From SAR324 cluster bacterium (lineage in GTDB: Bacteria > SAR324 > NAC60-12): DNA of 64,000 bases. The notes under the pieces are model-generated. The model searched no databases and was not told the origin of the DNA. It saw only the letters and a program-made list of their open reading frames with translations. Below are positions 15,778-24,747 of this stretch, piece by piece. The position numbers and the translations under genes were made by a program. The number at the start of each line of letters is the position of its first letter. The stretch's first letter is position 1. The DNA is taken from contig JADGAV010000014.1 of NCBI GenBank assembly GCA_015231825.1, positions 12,646-76,645 of the forward strand. Direction: 5' to 3'.

Positions 15778-17610
15778 GTGCATGAATCGCTTTTAGTCGG
15801 TTTGACCCTGATCATTGCCATTGGGGCCATCGGTCAGTGGATTGCCTGGCGCTTGCGTTTGCCTTCTATCCTGCTGCTTTTGATATTGGGCTTTGCCGTA
15901 GGTCCGCTGACGGGGTGGATCGATCCGGACGCACTTTTTGGTAAACTCCTTTTTCCTCTGGTTTCCATTTCAGTCGCAATCATTTTGTTTGAAGGTGGTC
16001 TGAGCCTCCAGATTTCCGAGCTCAAGAAAATCGGGAATGTTGTTTGGCGATTGATTACTGCAGGTGCACTGGTCACATGGATTACAGTCACCGGGTTCGC
16101 TCATTTTTTTCTGGGGCTAACCTGGTCACTGGCCTCTCTCTTTGGTGCTATTTTAATTGTGACGGGACCCACGGTGATCACGCCGCTGCTGCAGCATATT
16201 CGCCCATCAAGACAGGTCAGTGCGATAGCCAAATGGGAAGGCATCACAATCGACCCGGTAGGGGCTGTTTTTGCGGTTCTTGTTTTTGAGGCCATTTTAG
16301 CAGATCAGCCGGGAACAGCTACACTACAGGTCGGATTTGCGTTATTGAAAACAATTGTTATTGGTGTCTTTTTCGGCTTTTCCGGTGCATGGCTGCTGGC
16401 CTTTCTGTTCAAACGTTACTGGATCCCCGGCTTTCTGCAGAATGCTGCGACCCTGGCTGTGGTGATCGGAGGTTACACTGTCTCTGATCTTCTGCAGCAT
16501 GAATCCGGTCTATTGACGGTTACCCTGCTGGGAATCGTGCTGGCCAACCAAAAATCAGTCAATCTCAAACCGATTATTGATTTCAAAGAAAATTTAAGAG
16601 TCCTTTTAATTCCCAGTTTATTCATTCTTTTAACAGCCCGTTTAAACATCGAAGATTTGGTTGCCCAGTTCAATTTCAATCTTCTCTGGTTTTTGGCCGC
16701 ATTGATTCTTTTTGTTCGTCCTGCCGCTGTATTTTTTTCCACGTTCTTTTCTCATCTCAACTGGAAACAATCTTTTTTCCTCGCCTGGCTTGCCCCGCGT
16801 GGAATAGTCGCGGCCGCTGTTTCTTCAGTCTTCGCCCTCAATCTGGAAATGGCCGGTATGGAAGCGGGATCCATTGTCCCCTTTACTTTCCTCGTAATTG
16901 CGGCGACGGTTACAATATACGGATTGACTGCTTCTCCCGTTGCCCGAATCCTGGGAGTGGCACAGCCTCATGCCCAGGGCGTTTTGTTCGTCGGTGCAGA
17001 TCCCATGGTGCAATCACTGGCAGCGGTATTGAAGAAGGAAAAAATCCCTGTGATGCTGGTGGATTCCAACTGGCAGAATATTTCAGCAGCCCGCATGGCA
17101 GGATTGTCGACCTATTATGGCAGTATCCTGTCAGAGCATATTCTGGATGATTTGGAATTAGGAGGGATTGGACGTTTAGTGGCTTTTACCAACAATCCGG
17201 AAGTAAACTCCCTGGCGACTCTCCATTTTGCAGAACTCTTCGGCAGGGAGGAAGTATACCAGCTGGCTCCTCCCAACATCGTGGAAAATCGAAACGAGTC
17301 CGTCTCCATTCAGCTTCGCGGAAGAATTCTGTTCGGCAATAACATCACTTTTGATTTTCTGGCTTCGCGTTTTCATTCAGGATCTACTATCAAGGCGACT
17401 CCCCTAACGGATGAGTTTGATTTAGCTGCTTTTAAAGAGCGATATAAAAAGTCGGCTACCCCTTTGTTTGCTGTTGATTCCGACCACCAACTCTATTTTT
17501 TTTCAACGGACTCTCCGAAAATTCCGCAAGGTGAAATCGTCCTGATCAGCATGATTGACCCCGAAACTGAAGAAGGTCTTAAAAATGACCGTAAAGCAAA
17601 AAAAATATAA
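15778..17610 (+). CDS. NhaP/CPA-type cation:proton antiporter with RCK-like tail
   Basis: The 610-residue product starts at GTG 15778. It has about twelve membrane segments over residues 1-395. The region GPTVITPLLQHIRPSRQ and the ion-site segment KWEGITIDPVGAVFAVLVFE (about 158-177) hold the Asp expected in CPA1-type exchangers. The C-terminal third is cytoplasmic and starts with a TrkA-N/RCK-like Rossmann strand, VLFVGADPMVQSLAAVLKKEKIPVMLVDSN (about 402-431). This suggests nucleotide or ligand control. The protein exchanges Na+ or K+ for H+ across the inner membrane. Its stop lies inside the start of the DUF1704 gene (26-bp overlap), so the two are translationally coupled. Confidence 0.88.
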   Translation: MHESLLVGLTLIIAIGAIGQWIAWRLRLPSILLLLILGFAVGPLTGWIDPDALFGKLLFPLVSISVAIILFEGGLSLQISELKKIGNVVWRLITAGALVTWITVTGFAHFFLGLTWSLASLFGAILIVTGPTVITPLLQHIRPSRQVSAIAKWEGITIDPVGAVFAVLVFEAILADQPGTATLQVGFALLKTIVIGVFFGFSGAWLLAFLFKRYWIPGFLQNAATLAVVIGGYTVSDLLQHESGLLTVTLLGIVLANQKSVNLKPIIDFKENLRVLLIPSLFILLTARLNIEDLVAQFNFNLLWFLAALILFVRPAAVFFSTFFSHLNWKQSFFLAWLAPRGIVAAAVSSVFALNLEMAGMEAGSIVPFTFLVIAATVTIYGLTASPVARILGVAQPHAQGVLFVGADPMVQSLAAVLKKEKIPVMLVDSNWQNISAARMAGLSTYYGSILSEHILDDLELGGIGRLVAFTNNPEVNSLATLHFAELFGREEVYQLAPPNIVENRNESVSIQLRGRILFGNNITFDFLASRFHSGSTIKATPLTDEFDLAAFKERYKKSATPLFAVDSDHQLYFFSTDSPKIPQGEIVLISMIDPETEEGLKNDRKAKKI

Positions 17611-18874
17611 ACAAACCATCCGGGAACTTTCCGACCGCATTGTTGAAGCGCAGCGTCCTGTCCGAATATTGGATGCAGTCAAGTGGGATGCAGGTGTTCA
17701 GGAGGATTTTTTCAAGAATAAATTCCGAAAACAGCCTTCGGTAAACCGTGCCTATTATGAACAACGATCGTTGGGGTTCGATCCTGTCGAAAAACGTGAG
17801 CAATTTCATGATATTGAACGCGACGCAGTTCGTTTGCTGGGGCAATTCAACCCGGTCGGTGCCATCATTCGCAGGATGTGCCAGGAATATCAAATGACCG
17901 TTCGGATGCTGGAAGCGCGCGGGAGCAAGGAATTTTCCAGTATTTCCCAGGAATTGTATGGATCGGCTGCGGATGTTTTTCATGCAGGAGATTCCAATCT
18001 CGCGGACTTGGGAGGCTTGATGGCGCAATACCTGGTCAACATCGATAAAAGCCCGCTTTTCGCAAAGGAGGAAAAAACGATTCCGGGAGAACAGGCAGTC
18101 GGAATTCTTCAGAAGCGGCTGGATCTCGTTTTTTCTGGATTTGACAACAATGTCCGGGTTTTGCTGAGTGACGGCATTGTCGCCGATGCAGCGGCGGGTT
18201 CCGATTATTTGAAAGTGCGTAAGGAAGCCTTCTTTACAGAACGAGACATCCGTCTTCTGGAAATTCACGAAGGTTGGGTGCATTTGGGGACAACCTTGAA
18301 TGGACAGTATCAGCCGGTCTGCACTTTTCTCAGCAAAGGTCCACCTTCCTCTACAATCACCCAGGAAGGTTTGGCAATACTGATGGAGATCATCAGTTTT
18401 TCCTCATACCCATCCAGGCTTCACCGACTGACAAACCGGGTCCGTGCAGTGCACATGGCTGAAGAAGGTGCTTCCTTTTTAGAAGTATTTCAGTTTTTTC
18501 GAGATCAGGGCTTCAATGAACTGGAAAGCTATGCCAATACGACGCGCGTATACCGCGGCAGCACCCCAACCGGTGCACCTTTTACCAAAGATCTTTCCTA
18601 CCACAAAGGTTTTGTTTTGGTATATAACTACATCCAGCTTGCAGTTCAGAAAGGGAAATTGGATCGAATCCCTTTGCTTTTTTGCGGGAAATCGACTTTG
18701 GAAGACTTGCGCCCGCTGGCATCTCTCGTGGAAGAAGGAATTGTGGAACAACCGCGTTTTTTGCCTCCCCAATTCGCCGATCTCAATGCCTTGGCTGCAT
18801 TTATGTGTTACTCCAATTTTCTAAATCAGCTTAATCTTCGGCAAATGGAAACCGATTATTTGAATATTCTTTAA
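17585..18874 (+). CDS. DUF1704/QEGLA-motif zinc metallopeptidase-like protein
   Basis: The start is ATG 17585 (AGAAGG eight bases upstream), inside the antiporter gene. An earlier ATG at 17555 is less likely. The product of about 429 residues belongs to the family annotated as flavohemoglobin expression-modulating QEGLA motif proteins. Its HEGWVH zinc motif (about 222-227) and TQEGLA (about 252-257) are both clear. Eukaryotic relatives (MATCAP) are tyrosine carboxypeptidases of tubulin. Bacterial substrates are unknown; the family has been found with ATP-grasp amide ligases. Here it lies about 6 kb from rimK and 2 kb from the methyltransferase-ATP-grasp gene. A cytoplasmic carboxypeptidase acting on ligated tails is a reasonable inference. 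Confidence 0.88.
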   Translation: MTVKQKKYKQTIRELSDRIVEAQRPVRILDAVKWDAGVQEDFFKNKFRKQPSVNRAYYEQRSLGFDPVEKREQFHDIERDAVRLLGQFNPVGAIIRRMCQEYQMTVRMLEARGSKEFSSISQELYGSAADVFHAGDSNLADLGGLMAQYLVNIDKSPLFAKEEKTIPGEQAVGILQKRLDLVFSGFDNNVRVLLSDGIVADAAAGSDYLKVRKEAFFTERDIRLLEIHEGWVHLGTTLNGQYQPVCTFLSKGPPSSTITQEGLAILMEIISFSSYPSRLHRLTNRVRAVHMAEEGASFLEVFQFFRDQGFNELESYANTTRVYRGSTPTGAPFTKDLSYHKGFVLVYNYIQLAVQKGKLDRIPLLFCGKSTLEDLRPLASLVEEGIVEQPRFLPPQFADLNALAAFMCYSNFLNQLNLRQMETDYLNIL

Positions 18875-18933
18875 GTGTTGATGTCAGGTGATTGTTTTGC
18901 TGAAACGCGCAGTGGCAGAAATTTTTTCGAAAA

Positions 18934-19476
18934 CTATTGAATAATCATTTCTTCGAACAGAACTTTTTTGATTGGTTGCGGATCTTTCCACTTCCTGGCC
19001 TCTTTGTTCGCGGGAAACAGCTGTGAAATCTTCCTCAGGATTTTTTGTTTCAGTTCTTCTCGTTTTTCTGCCTGCTGAAGGTCCTCGGCACTATTGTTTT
19101 CCAATTCTCCTCGCGTGATATCCTTGACCTGCGCCACTCTTTTCCTCAAATATTCCAGAGCATCAGGTTCGCTCATCAGGAGCTGAATTTTGATCCTCAA
19201 ATTTTGATTTTTGCGTTCTTGATCGCCTTTCAAATTGACGAGAAGCTGTCCAACCAGAAAGTAGAGAGGAGTCTTCAATTCATTTTCCACTTTTTTGTCA
19301 GGAGGTCTCGATGGAGAATTGGCAGGTTTTGGCAGAGATTCCACTTTTTTGGGAGGGACCGGTTCTCCCTGCTTCTCTTTGAGAACATTTTTGGGGAGAG
19401 ATTGATTTTGTGCCGTTACTCCCTGAAATGTCAAAGTCAGACAGCAGATTAAAATTGAACAAAATTTCGCTGGCAT
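18934..19476 (-). CDS. secreted charged protein of unknown function
   Basis: The 180-residue product has a signal peptide (MPAKFCSILICCLTLTFQG, cleavage near VTAQ). A Pro/Lys-rich linker (about 25-68) follows, then a mostly helical, highly charged region with many Glu, Lys and Gln. The helices (FLVGQLLVNLKGDQ; LEYLRKRVAQVKDI) look amphipathic. No family recognised. It converges with the DUF1704 gene (59 bp between ends) and is followed after 142 bp by the first AstE-like gene on the same strand. Coding is likely because of the clean signal peptide and even composition. Confidence 0.6.
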   Translation of the reverse strand: MPAKFCSILICCLTLTFQGVTAQNQSLPKNVLKEKQGEPVPPKKVESLPKPANSPSRPPDKKVENELKTPLYFLVGQLLVNLKGDQERKNQNLRIKIQLLMSEPDALEYLRKRVAQVKDITRGELENNSAEDLQQAEKREELKQKILRKISQLFPANKEARKWKDPQPIKKVLFEEMIIQ

Positions 19477-19618
19477 GTGAATTTGCTCCTGTTCCAGTTT
19501 AGAGGGGAGAGTCGGATGATCATTCTCTCATAAGCCAATACTTTTGTCGAAGAATTAACCCGGGAAAAAAGAAATGAGGACACTGGAGAATAGAAATGAC
19601 CAGATTGTGCCCGCCACT

Positions 19619-20584
19619 CTAGACGGTACCAAAGGCCATCACAGGAATTCCCGGAAAAACAACGGAAGAATCTGAATGCCCCAGTACAATGGCGGTCTGA
19701 GCTGCCCTGATCGTTTCCTGCAGTTTTCCAAAGGCATTGAAGACCTTCGCCACGGCTTGACCCGGTTCAACCACATCACCGGGTTTGACCAAAAACCTGA
19801 TAATCCCGCTTTTTGTGCTGCAGGGTTTATCTGAGTATTTGAGAATTGTTCCGTTTCCGTATGCCTGAGGTAAGGGGTAGCTGAAAATTTCTTCAGAGTT
19901 AGCAACCATCTTCAAGTTGGACAATATATTCCAAATTGACTTCACCCCGAATTCAATGATCTTTTCGTTGACCACATAAGGCTCTCCCAATTCAAAGGTC
20001 ACGGCAGGAATATTTTGTAAGAGAAGGTTATAGGTCAGGCTGCTGTGAATTTCGTCGGTGTCTTCGATGATGCAAAAACCGCTTTGTTGGCAAATTTTCT
20101 TCGAATAAACATAGGTGTCTCCGGAAATCTCAGTTGATTTTCCATCCAGCAGGACATATGGGATTGATTGTTTCCAGTCGTTGTGAAGGTCCAGCAAAAG
20201 ATGGGGAGAGGTTCTCCGGATCATACTGAAAATTTGATGGGCAATGCGCTCCCCCAGCGATCCGTTGGGATCTCCCGGGAAAGAACGGTTGAGATCCTCT
20301 CGGCTGAATGTGATGTTCCGGGAAGCTGTTTCAAAGCCGATGGGATTCATCAAAGGAAACGCATGAACTGATCCCTTCAAGAGGCGACGCCGAATTTTCT
20401 TGAAAATCTCCTGAATAATAACAATCCCTCCAACTTCATCTCCATGCATACAGGCTGTCAGCCAAATCACGGGCCCTTGGATGGGACTGCTTACCGACAT
20501 GAAAGGAAGACGGCGTCTTGATAAATCTGATCCTGTCAGAATTTTCATGAAGGAATAGCTGATATGGGGATTTTTTCCGGTCAT
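19619..20584 (-). CDS. AstE/AspA-like zinc amidohydrolase (M14 family)
   Basis: Succinylglutamate desuccinylase/aspartoacylase proteins use one zinc to hydrolyse N-acyl amino acids or release C-terminal residues. The 321-residue product has the zinc motif HGDE (His47, Glu50), EDLNRSFPG (substrate-binding Arg, about 94-102), LLDLHND (third zinc ligand, about 128-134) and a later VTFELGE with the catalytic Glu. There is no signal peptide, so it is cytoplasmic. The C-terminal beta domain is intact. It is divergent from the methyltransferase-ATP-grasp gene across a 504-bp spacer. The actual substrate is unknown; three members of this family lie in the window. Confidence 0.85.
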   Translation of the reverse strand: MTGKNPHISYSFMKILTGSDLSRRRLPFMSVSSPIQGPVIWLTACMHGDEVGGIVIIQEIFKKIRRRLLKGSVHAFPLMNPIGFETASRNITFSREDLNRSFPGDPNGSLGERIAHQIFSMIRRTSPHLLLDLHNDWKQSIPYVLLDGKSTEISGDTYVYSKKICQQSGFCIIEDTDEIHSSLTYNLLLQNIPAVTFELGEPYVVNEKIIEFGVKSIWNILSNLKMVANSEEIFSYPLPQAYGNGTILKYSDKPCSTKSGIIRFLVKPGDVVEPGQAVAKVFNAFGKLQETIRAAQTAIVLGHSDSSVVFPGIPVMAFGTV

Positions 20585-20896
20585 CTGATTTCTCGATTCA
20601 ATTGAAATTAGTCATTTCCTGAAATTGTTTTGTTGACTGCAGCTCCTCTAATAAAAACAGTCGCTTTGGCCAAAAACTTTCCATGTGTCGGGAAGCTCCC
20701 TCCTTTTTGCATGCTATTCGTTCTGTATTTTACGATCGGGTCTGATCTATTGCAGTGGAAAGCACTGCATACTAATCAGCAATTCATGTACCATAATTTA
20801 ACTAATTGAAATTAAACAGTTTATTTTAAAATTGATCGATCAGGTGACGAACCAATTCCGAAATTTATGCAAAATCGTAGTGGGACAGCTTTTTAA

Positions 20897-20953
20897 GACA
20901 TGGGATGTCTGATGTTCAGAAAGTGGTTCAAAAAAAAGTAGACTTGAGATGTC
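20897..20953 (+). promoter_or_regulatory. operator pair (UAS) of methyltransferase-ATP-grasp gene
   Basis: GACATGGGATGTC (20897-20909) is a perfect palindrome with one extra pair on each side. GACTTGAGATGTC (20941-20953) is one base off. They start 44 bp apart, and the second starts 66 bp before the -24 element. The divergent AstE gene starts about 310 bp away on the other side. The rest of the 504-bp spacer is AT-rich with no gene. Confidence 0.75.
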
Positions 20954-20988
20954 GTAATTTAACTATGGAATATAATTAAAGTAAATAA

Positions 20989-21001
20989 AATCAATTATTT
21001 A
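20989..21001 (+). promoter_or_regulatory. IHF-like site
   Basis: AATCAATTATTTA fits WATCAANNNNTTR exactly, with A/T-rich sequence upstream. It starts 18 bp before the -24 element, as in the other members of the set. Confidence 0.65.
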
Positions 21002-21006
21002 AAAAT

Positions 21007-21022
21007 TGGTACGGTTGTTGAT
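21007..21022 (+). promoter_or_regulatory. sigma-54 promoter
   Basis: TGGTAC-N5-TTGA: the -24 is good and the -12 has TTG but A instead of C. It lies 82 bp before the ATG at 21089. Conserved upstream operators and IHF-like site raise confidence. Confidence 0.65.
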
Positions 21023-21088
21023 TAAAGGGATAGTCATCTGAATAATAATTTAGACACGCCAAAACAACAGTTTGAGAAGGATCAAATC

Positions 21089-23035
21089 ATGAACAGTGCA
21101 AAGAATACTCAAAAAGTAAAATGGGCAGAAGTTTTAGGTCCCGTTGAAAACCTTGAAAGTTATGTCAAAGCCGATTGGTGGAAACACCTCTTCAACGCCA
21201 ACTATCTGAGAACGGATGGTGATGTGGTGGAAGATGGAGCAATTACGGAACAGGAAATCTCTCTGTTTACCGATATTTTAGCTCCTGCAAAGGGGAGTAT
21301 GATCTTGGACTTGTGCTGTGGACAGGGGCGACATTCCCTGGAACTGGCACGACAGGGCTTTAACAAAATCGTAGGGCTGGATCGATCCCATTATTTGATC
21401 AACAGGGCGCGGGCCTTGAATAAACGAGATGGAAAAAATGTGACTTTTAAAGAAGGGGATGCGAGAAGATTGCCTTTTGCTACTGATACTTTTGACTATG
21501 TTCTTTTGCTGGGCAACAGTTTTGGCTATTTCGAATCCCTGCAAGATGATTCAAAAGTCCTCAATGAAGTCATGCGGGTGCTCAAACCATGGGGAAAAGT
21601 TCTGCTTGATGTCACAGATGGCCAATATATGAAAAACCATTTTCAGCCCCGCAGCTGGGAATGGATTGATAAGAAATATTTTGTCTGCAGGGAACGCTCG
21701 CTTTCAGCAGACCAGCATCGCTTGATTTCAAGGGAAGTGATCACTCACGTAAAAAAAGGGGTCATTGCAGATCAGTTTTATGCCGAACGGCTCTACACGC
21801 AAGAAAGCCTCAGTGATTTGCTGAAAAATTCCAATTTTGAAAACATTACTTTTCATACTGAGGTGACTGCCGATTCAAAGCGAAACCAGGATTTGGGCAT
21901 GATGGAAAAGAGGATTGCTGTTTCTGCTGTTGCCCATAAAGATTGGACTCTGGTTAAAAAAAGCAGTGAAGCGAAAAAAAGTGTTGTTGTGCTCCTTGGG
22001 GATCCTCGCAAAACAGATGTGATCAAGCCGGAAGCCAATTTTGATGAAGATGATTTTTTTACAATTCAGGAGCTGAAGAAAGCTTTGTCTCAGTTGCAGG
22101 AATACCAATTTTCCTATCTTGACCATCACGATACACTTATTAAAGATCTGCAGAAAATGAAAAGTAATGCGGATTTCATTCTCAACCTCTGTGATGAAGG
22201 GTACAATAACGAGGCTTCTAAAGAGCTCCATATCCCCTCCTTGCTGGAAATTTTGAATCTTTCGTATTCAGGAGGAAATCCACAATGCCTGGCTTATTGC
22301 TACGATAAATCACTGGTTCGGGGAATCGCACAGGAAATGGATATTCCAGTCCCAAAGGCTTTTATGGTTCAACCTGAAGATGTCAAATTTATCGAATTAG
22401 CACTTGATTTTCCTGTGATTGTGAAACCGAATTTTGGAGATTCTAGTTTTGGAATCACTCAGAATAACGTCTGCTATGATTTGGAAACCCTGGAAAATGC
22501 CATCTCACAGGTCAGAGAAAAATTTGGTTACCATAAACCCATCCTTGTCGAGCAATTTTTGACAGGGAAAGACGTGAGTGTCGGAATCATCGGCAACCCG
22601 CCTGAATCCTATACGGTTCTGCCTGTCATTGAAGAAGATTATTCTGCCTTGCCTCCAGAACTCCCGCACGTCTGCGGTTATGAAGCAAAGTGGCTTCCAG
22701 ATTCTCCCTATTGGAAAATCCAATCGGTCCCGGCCAATTTACCGGAAGCAACCGAACAATTTCTGGTGGCCAGTTGTATTAAACTTTTTGAACGGCTGGA
22801 ATGCAGAGACTATGCACGGTTTGACTGGCGACTCGACGCAAACCACACGCCCCGCTTATTGGAGGTCAATCCCAATCCGGGATGGTGCTGGGATGGGCAT
22901 CTTGCCAAAATGGCAAATTTTGCAGATCTTTCTTACACCCAAATGTTGGAGTCTATCCTGAAGGCCGTTGAGGAGCGTCTGCAGAAATCAAGGAGATTCA
23001 AATCAGAAGAGGAAGAATCCCAACAAATGGCCTGA
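21089..23035 (+). CDS. methyltransferase / D-Ala-D-Ala-ligase-like ATP-grasp fusion
   Basis: The 648-residue product joins two enzymes. Residues about 60-260 form a class I SAM-dependent methyltransferase: motif I LDLCCGQGRH at 73-82, acidic motif II LDRS with Asp98, and LPFATDTFDYVLLLGNSFGYF. Residues about 295-640 form an ATP-grasp ligase close to D-Ala-D-Ala ligases: VVVLLGDPRKTD, PVIVKPNFGDSSFGI, ILVEQFLTGKDVSVGI and the Mg2+ site DYARFDWRLD with LLEVNPNPGW. Such a protein could methylate an amino acid or amine and then ligate it, or modify a dipeptide. Neither substrate is known. Both flanking minus-strand genes encode AstE-like amidohydrolases, which suggests synthesis and breakdown of one amide compound. 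The gene has a sigma-54/IHF/UAS promoter. The ATG follows GAGAAGGATCAAATC. Confidence 0.9.
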   Translation: MNSAKNTQKVKWAEVLGPVENLESYVKADWWKHLFNANYLRTDGDVVEDGAITEQEISLFTDILAPAKGSMILDLCCGQGRHSLELARQGFNKIVGLDRSHYLINRARALNKRDGKNVTFKEGDARRLPFATDTFDYVLLLGNSFGYFESLQDDSKVLNEVMRVLKPWGKVLLDVTDGQYMKNHFQPRSWEWIDKKYFVCRERSLSADQHRLISREVITHVKKGVIADQFYAERLYTQESLSDLLKNSNFENITFHTEVTADSKRNQDLGMMEKRIAVSAVAHKDWTLVKKSSEAKKSVVVLLGDPRKTDVIKPEANFDEDDFFTIQELKKALSQLQEYQFSYLDHHDTLIKDLQKMKSNADFILNLCDEGYNNEASKELHIPSLLEILNLSYSGGNPQCLAYCYDKSLVRGIAQEMDIPVPKAFMVQPEDVKFIELALDFPVIVKPNFGDSSFGITQNNVCYDLETLENAISQVREKFGYHKPILVEQFLTGKDVSVGIIGNPPESYTVLPVIEEDYSALPPELPHVCGYEAKWLPDSPYWKIQSVPANLPEATEQFLVASCIKLFERLECRDYARFDWRLDANHTPRLLEVNPNPGWCWDGHLAKMANFADLSYTQMLESILKAVEERLQKSRRFKSEEEESQQMA

Positions 23036-23036
23036 A

Positions 23037-23061
23037 CTGAACCCCGTTGATTAAGGTTCAG
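23037..23061. terminator. inverted repeat between convergent genes
   Basis: CTGAACC and GGTTCAG (23037-23043 and 23055-23061) form a 7-bp stem with an 11-base loop. They lie just after the fusion-gene stop and overlap the 3' end of the opposing AstE gene. No U-run follows on either strand, so termination activity is uncertain. Confidence 0.3.
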
Positions 23062-24124
23062 TAGCGTCATAGGACTCTTCCTGTCCGAGATGAAACAATG
23101 CATCGCCTTTGTGCACCACAGGCATATTATTTATGCCAAGTATGTACCCGTTGGCAGGCGCGTGAATCTGGTTCTCAAAATTCCCGTATGGGTCCGAGAG
23201 AAAACCAAGATACTGATTTTTTGTTACATAACTTCCTGTTTGCATTGACGAATGAAAGAAACCGGCTTCGCTGGCACGGATCCATCTTCGTTTTCGGATC
23301 CAAATTGATTGATTTGGTTGGGGGGCCGAATCAATCATCCCCAGAAAGTGCATAGTGCGCAAGATCCCGTCAATTCCTTCCTGGACGGCCATCTCGTTCA
23401 AACGCAGCGTTTCACCAGCTTCATAAACCAAAATCGGTTTTTTTCGAATTGCGGCTTCCTTTCGAAAGGTTTTGTCTATGGGAGTGGAAGCAACAATCAA
23501 GGGGGGAGAAAAAGCGGCTGCCAATACAATTGATTCAGGATCTTCAAAATCGCTTCGGACCTGAGGGTAGTTGTGGCGCCGGGCACCACCGGTATGCAGA
23601 TCAATTCCGTAGTCTGCATGCGGGAGCACTTCTTCCATGAGGAGATAAGCGATCTGCCGTGCCAGCGATCCTCTTTTGCTTCCGGGAAAGCTGCGGTTGA
23701 GATCTTTGCCATCAGGAAGATGCCGGGAAAAAAACAAGAATCCGTAAGCGTTGACAATCGGCACGGCAATGACTGTTCCTTTTTCAGGTCTTATCGTTTT
23801 CGACTTCATCATCCTGCGTATTATTTCCAAACCGTTGACTTCGTCTCCATGAATCGTTGCGGTAATCAGAAGGACAGGCCCTGCTTTTTCTGCCCGGTAA
23901 ACGTATACCGGCAGGCCAAGCTCAGTGTGCGTGGGCAGACGGGCAATGTCGAAGATGATTTTGCTTTCCTCTCCTCTTTGGATCGGCTGACCGCCAATGT
24001 AAAGGATGTCCTGTGAATCCTGTGCCCGCAACATTGGAGAAGCAGACACAAAAGCCGAAATGCTCACGATCAGGAAAAAGAACCGGAACATTTTCCTCTG
24101 CTTCGCAATGAGTTGATTTTTCAT
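23051..24124 (-). CDS. exported AstE-like zinc amidohydrolase
   Basis: The 357-residue product has a signal peptide (MFRFFFLIVSISAFVSASP, cleavage near LRAQ); ATG 24091 is an alternative start with AGAGG just before it. Zinc ligands are HGDE (His92, Glu95 in the long form) and IDLHTGG (about 173-179). DGKDLNRSFPG marks the substrate pocket, and VYEAGE supplies the catalytic Glu. It belongs to the same subfamily as 49977-50999 (shared LHTGG--R-N-PQ-R segment) but is periplasmic. A periplasmic carboxypeptidase-like enzyme next to a ligase gene could act on exported peptides, wall fragments or the product of the ligase. The promoter is not obvious; a sigma-54 site was looked for and not found. 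Confidence 0.85.
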   Translation of the reverse strand: MKNQLIAKQRKMFRFFFLIVSISAFVSASPMLRAQDSQDILYIGGQPIQRGEESKIIFDIARLPTHTELGLPVYVYRAEKAGPVLLITATIHGDEVNGLEIIRRMMKSKTIRPEKGTVIAVPIVNAYGFLFFSRHLPDGKDLNRSFPGSKRGSLARQIAYLLMEEVLPHADYGIDLHTGGARRHNYPQVRSDFEDPESIVLAAAFSPPLIVASTPIDKTFRKEAAIRKKPILVYEAGETLRLNEMAVQEGIDGILRTMHFLGMIDSAPQPNQSIWIRKRRWIRASEAGFFHSSMQTGSYVTKNQYLGFLSDPYGNFENQIHAPANGYILGINNMPVVHKGDALFHLGQEESYDATEP

Positions 24125-24425
24125 GGATTGGTCTCAATATTCATTGTAGTACATTGATTCTGCTGCATAGAGATGCTATGAATACCATCCCTTGTGCGCA
24201 GATTCCACATTCTTTGCAGTTCTTTTGCATATTTTTCCTGACCATGATCTCCAGAAGAAAAGAATTTCAACCGTCAAATGACCGGAATCCGAAAAGAACA
24301 AGCCTAAAAATTTGATATCTTTGAGAATAATTGCGAAGCTATCCTTTTGCGGTCGCTCCTCAACTGTAAATTGCTGAGAGAAATATAACGGGGTTAGAAA
24401 TCTCGCATCGCAATTTTTATAAAAA

Positions 24426-24482
24426 GACATTTAATGTCCGAAAAAGGAATAAGAATTTTCAGTAAATTAGACTTTTAATGTC
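24426..24482 (+). promoter_or_regulatory. operator pair (UAS) upstream of rimK
   Basis: GACATTTAATGTC (24426-24438) is a perfect 5-3-5 palindrome and GACTTTTAATGTC (24470-24482) is one base off. They start 44 bp apart, and the near one starts 67 bp before the -24 element. The remaining part of the 620-bp spacer toward 24124 has no recognisable gene; a short minus-strand frame there looks non-coding. Confidence 0.75.
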
Positions 24483-24517
24483 GTAAAGACTATTTTAGTT
24501 GACTTAAAAATTAATAA

Positions 24518-24530
24518 AATCAAATATTTA
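24518..24530 (+). promoter_or_regulatory. IHF-like site
   Basis: AATCAAATATTTA fits WATCAANNNNTTR exactly. It starts 19 bp before the rimK -24 element. Confidence 0.65.
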
Positions 24531-24536
24531 AATAGG

Positions 24537-24552
24537 TGGCCCCATCGTTGCA
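24537..24552 (+). promoter_or_regulatory. sigma-54 promoter of rimK
   Basis: TGGCCC-N5-TTGCA keeps GG and GC at the right spacing. The predicted transcript has a leader of about 185 bases before the rimK ATG. That leader contains a 19-codon frame (24604-24663) without a ribosome-binding site. Confidence 0.7.
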
Positions 24553-24747
24553 GAAATGGGGAAGGAACAAAGGCTGTTTTGAAGCATTCGGAATTATTAG
24601 AAAATGGAATTCATGGAAGTGGGTGGGCAAATAGTTGACATCCCAATTGCCTATTTCTACTAAAAATGAAAATCGAAGGACTGATTAGAGCGCTGTAGAT
24701 AGGAAAACAGCTTTCTTCCCGGTTTGAAAACTCATGCAGGAGAAAAC

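Noticed and set aside
24176-24430. 84-codon minus-strand frame before the exported AstE gene
   Set aside because: It runs through the rimK upstream operator, has no ribosome-binding site and no recognisable sequence.
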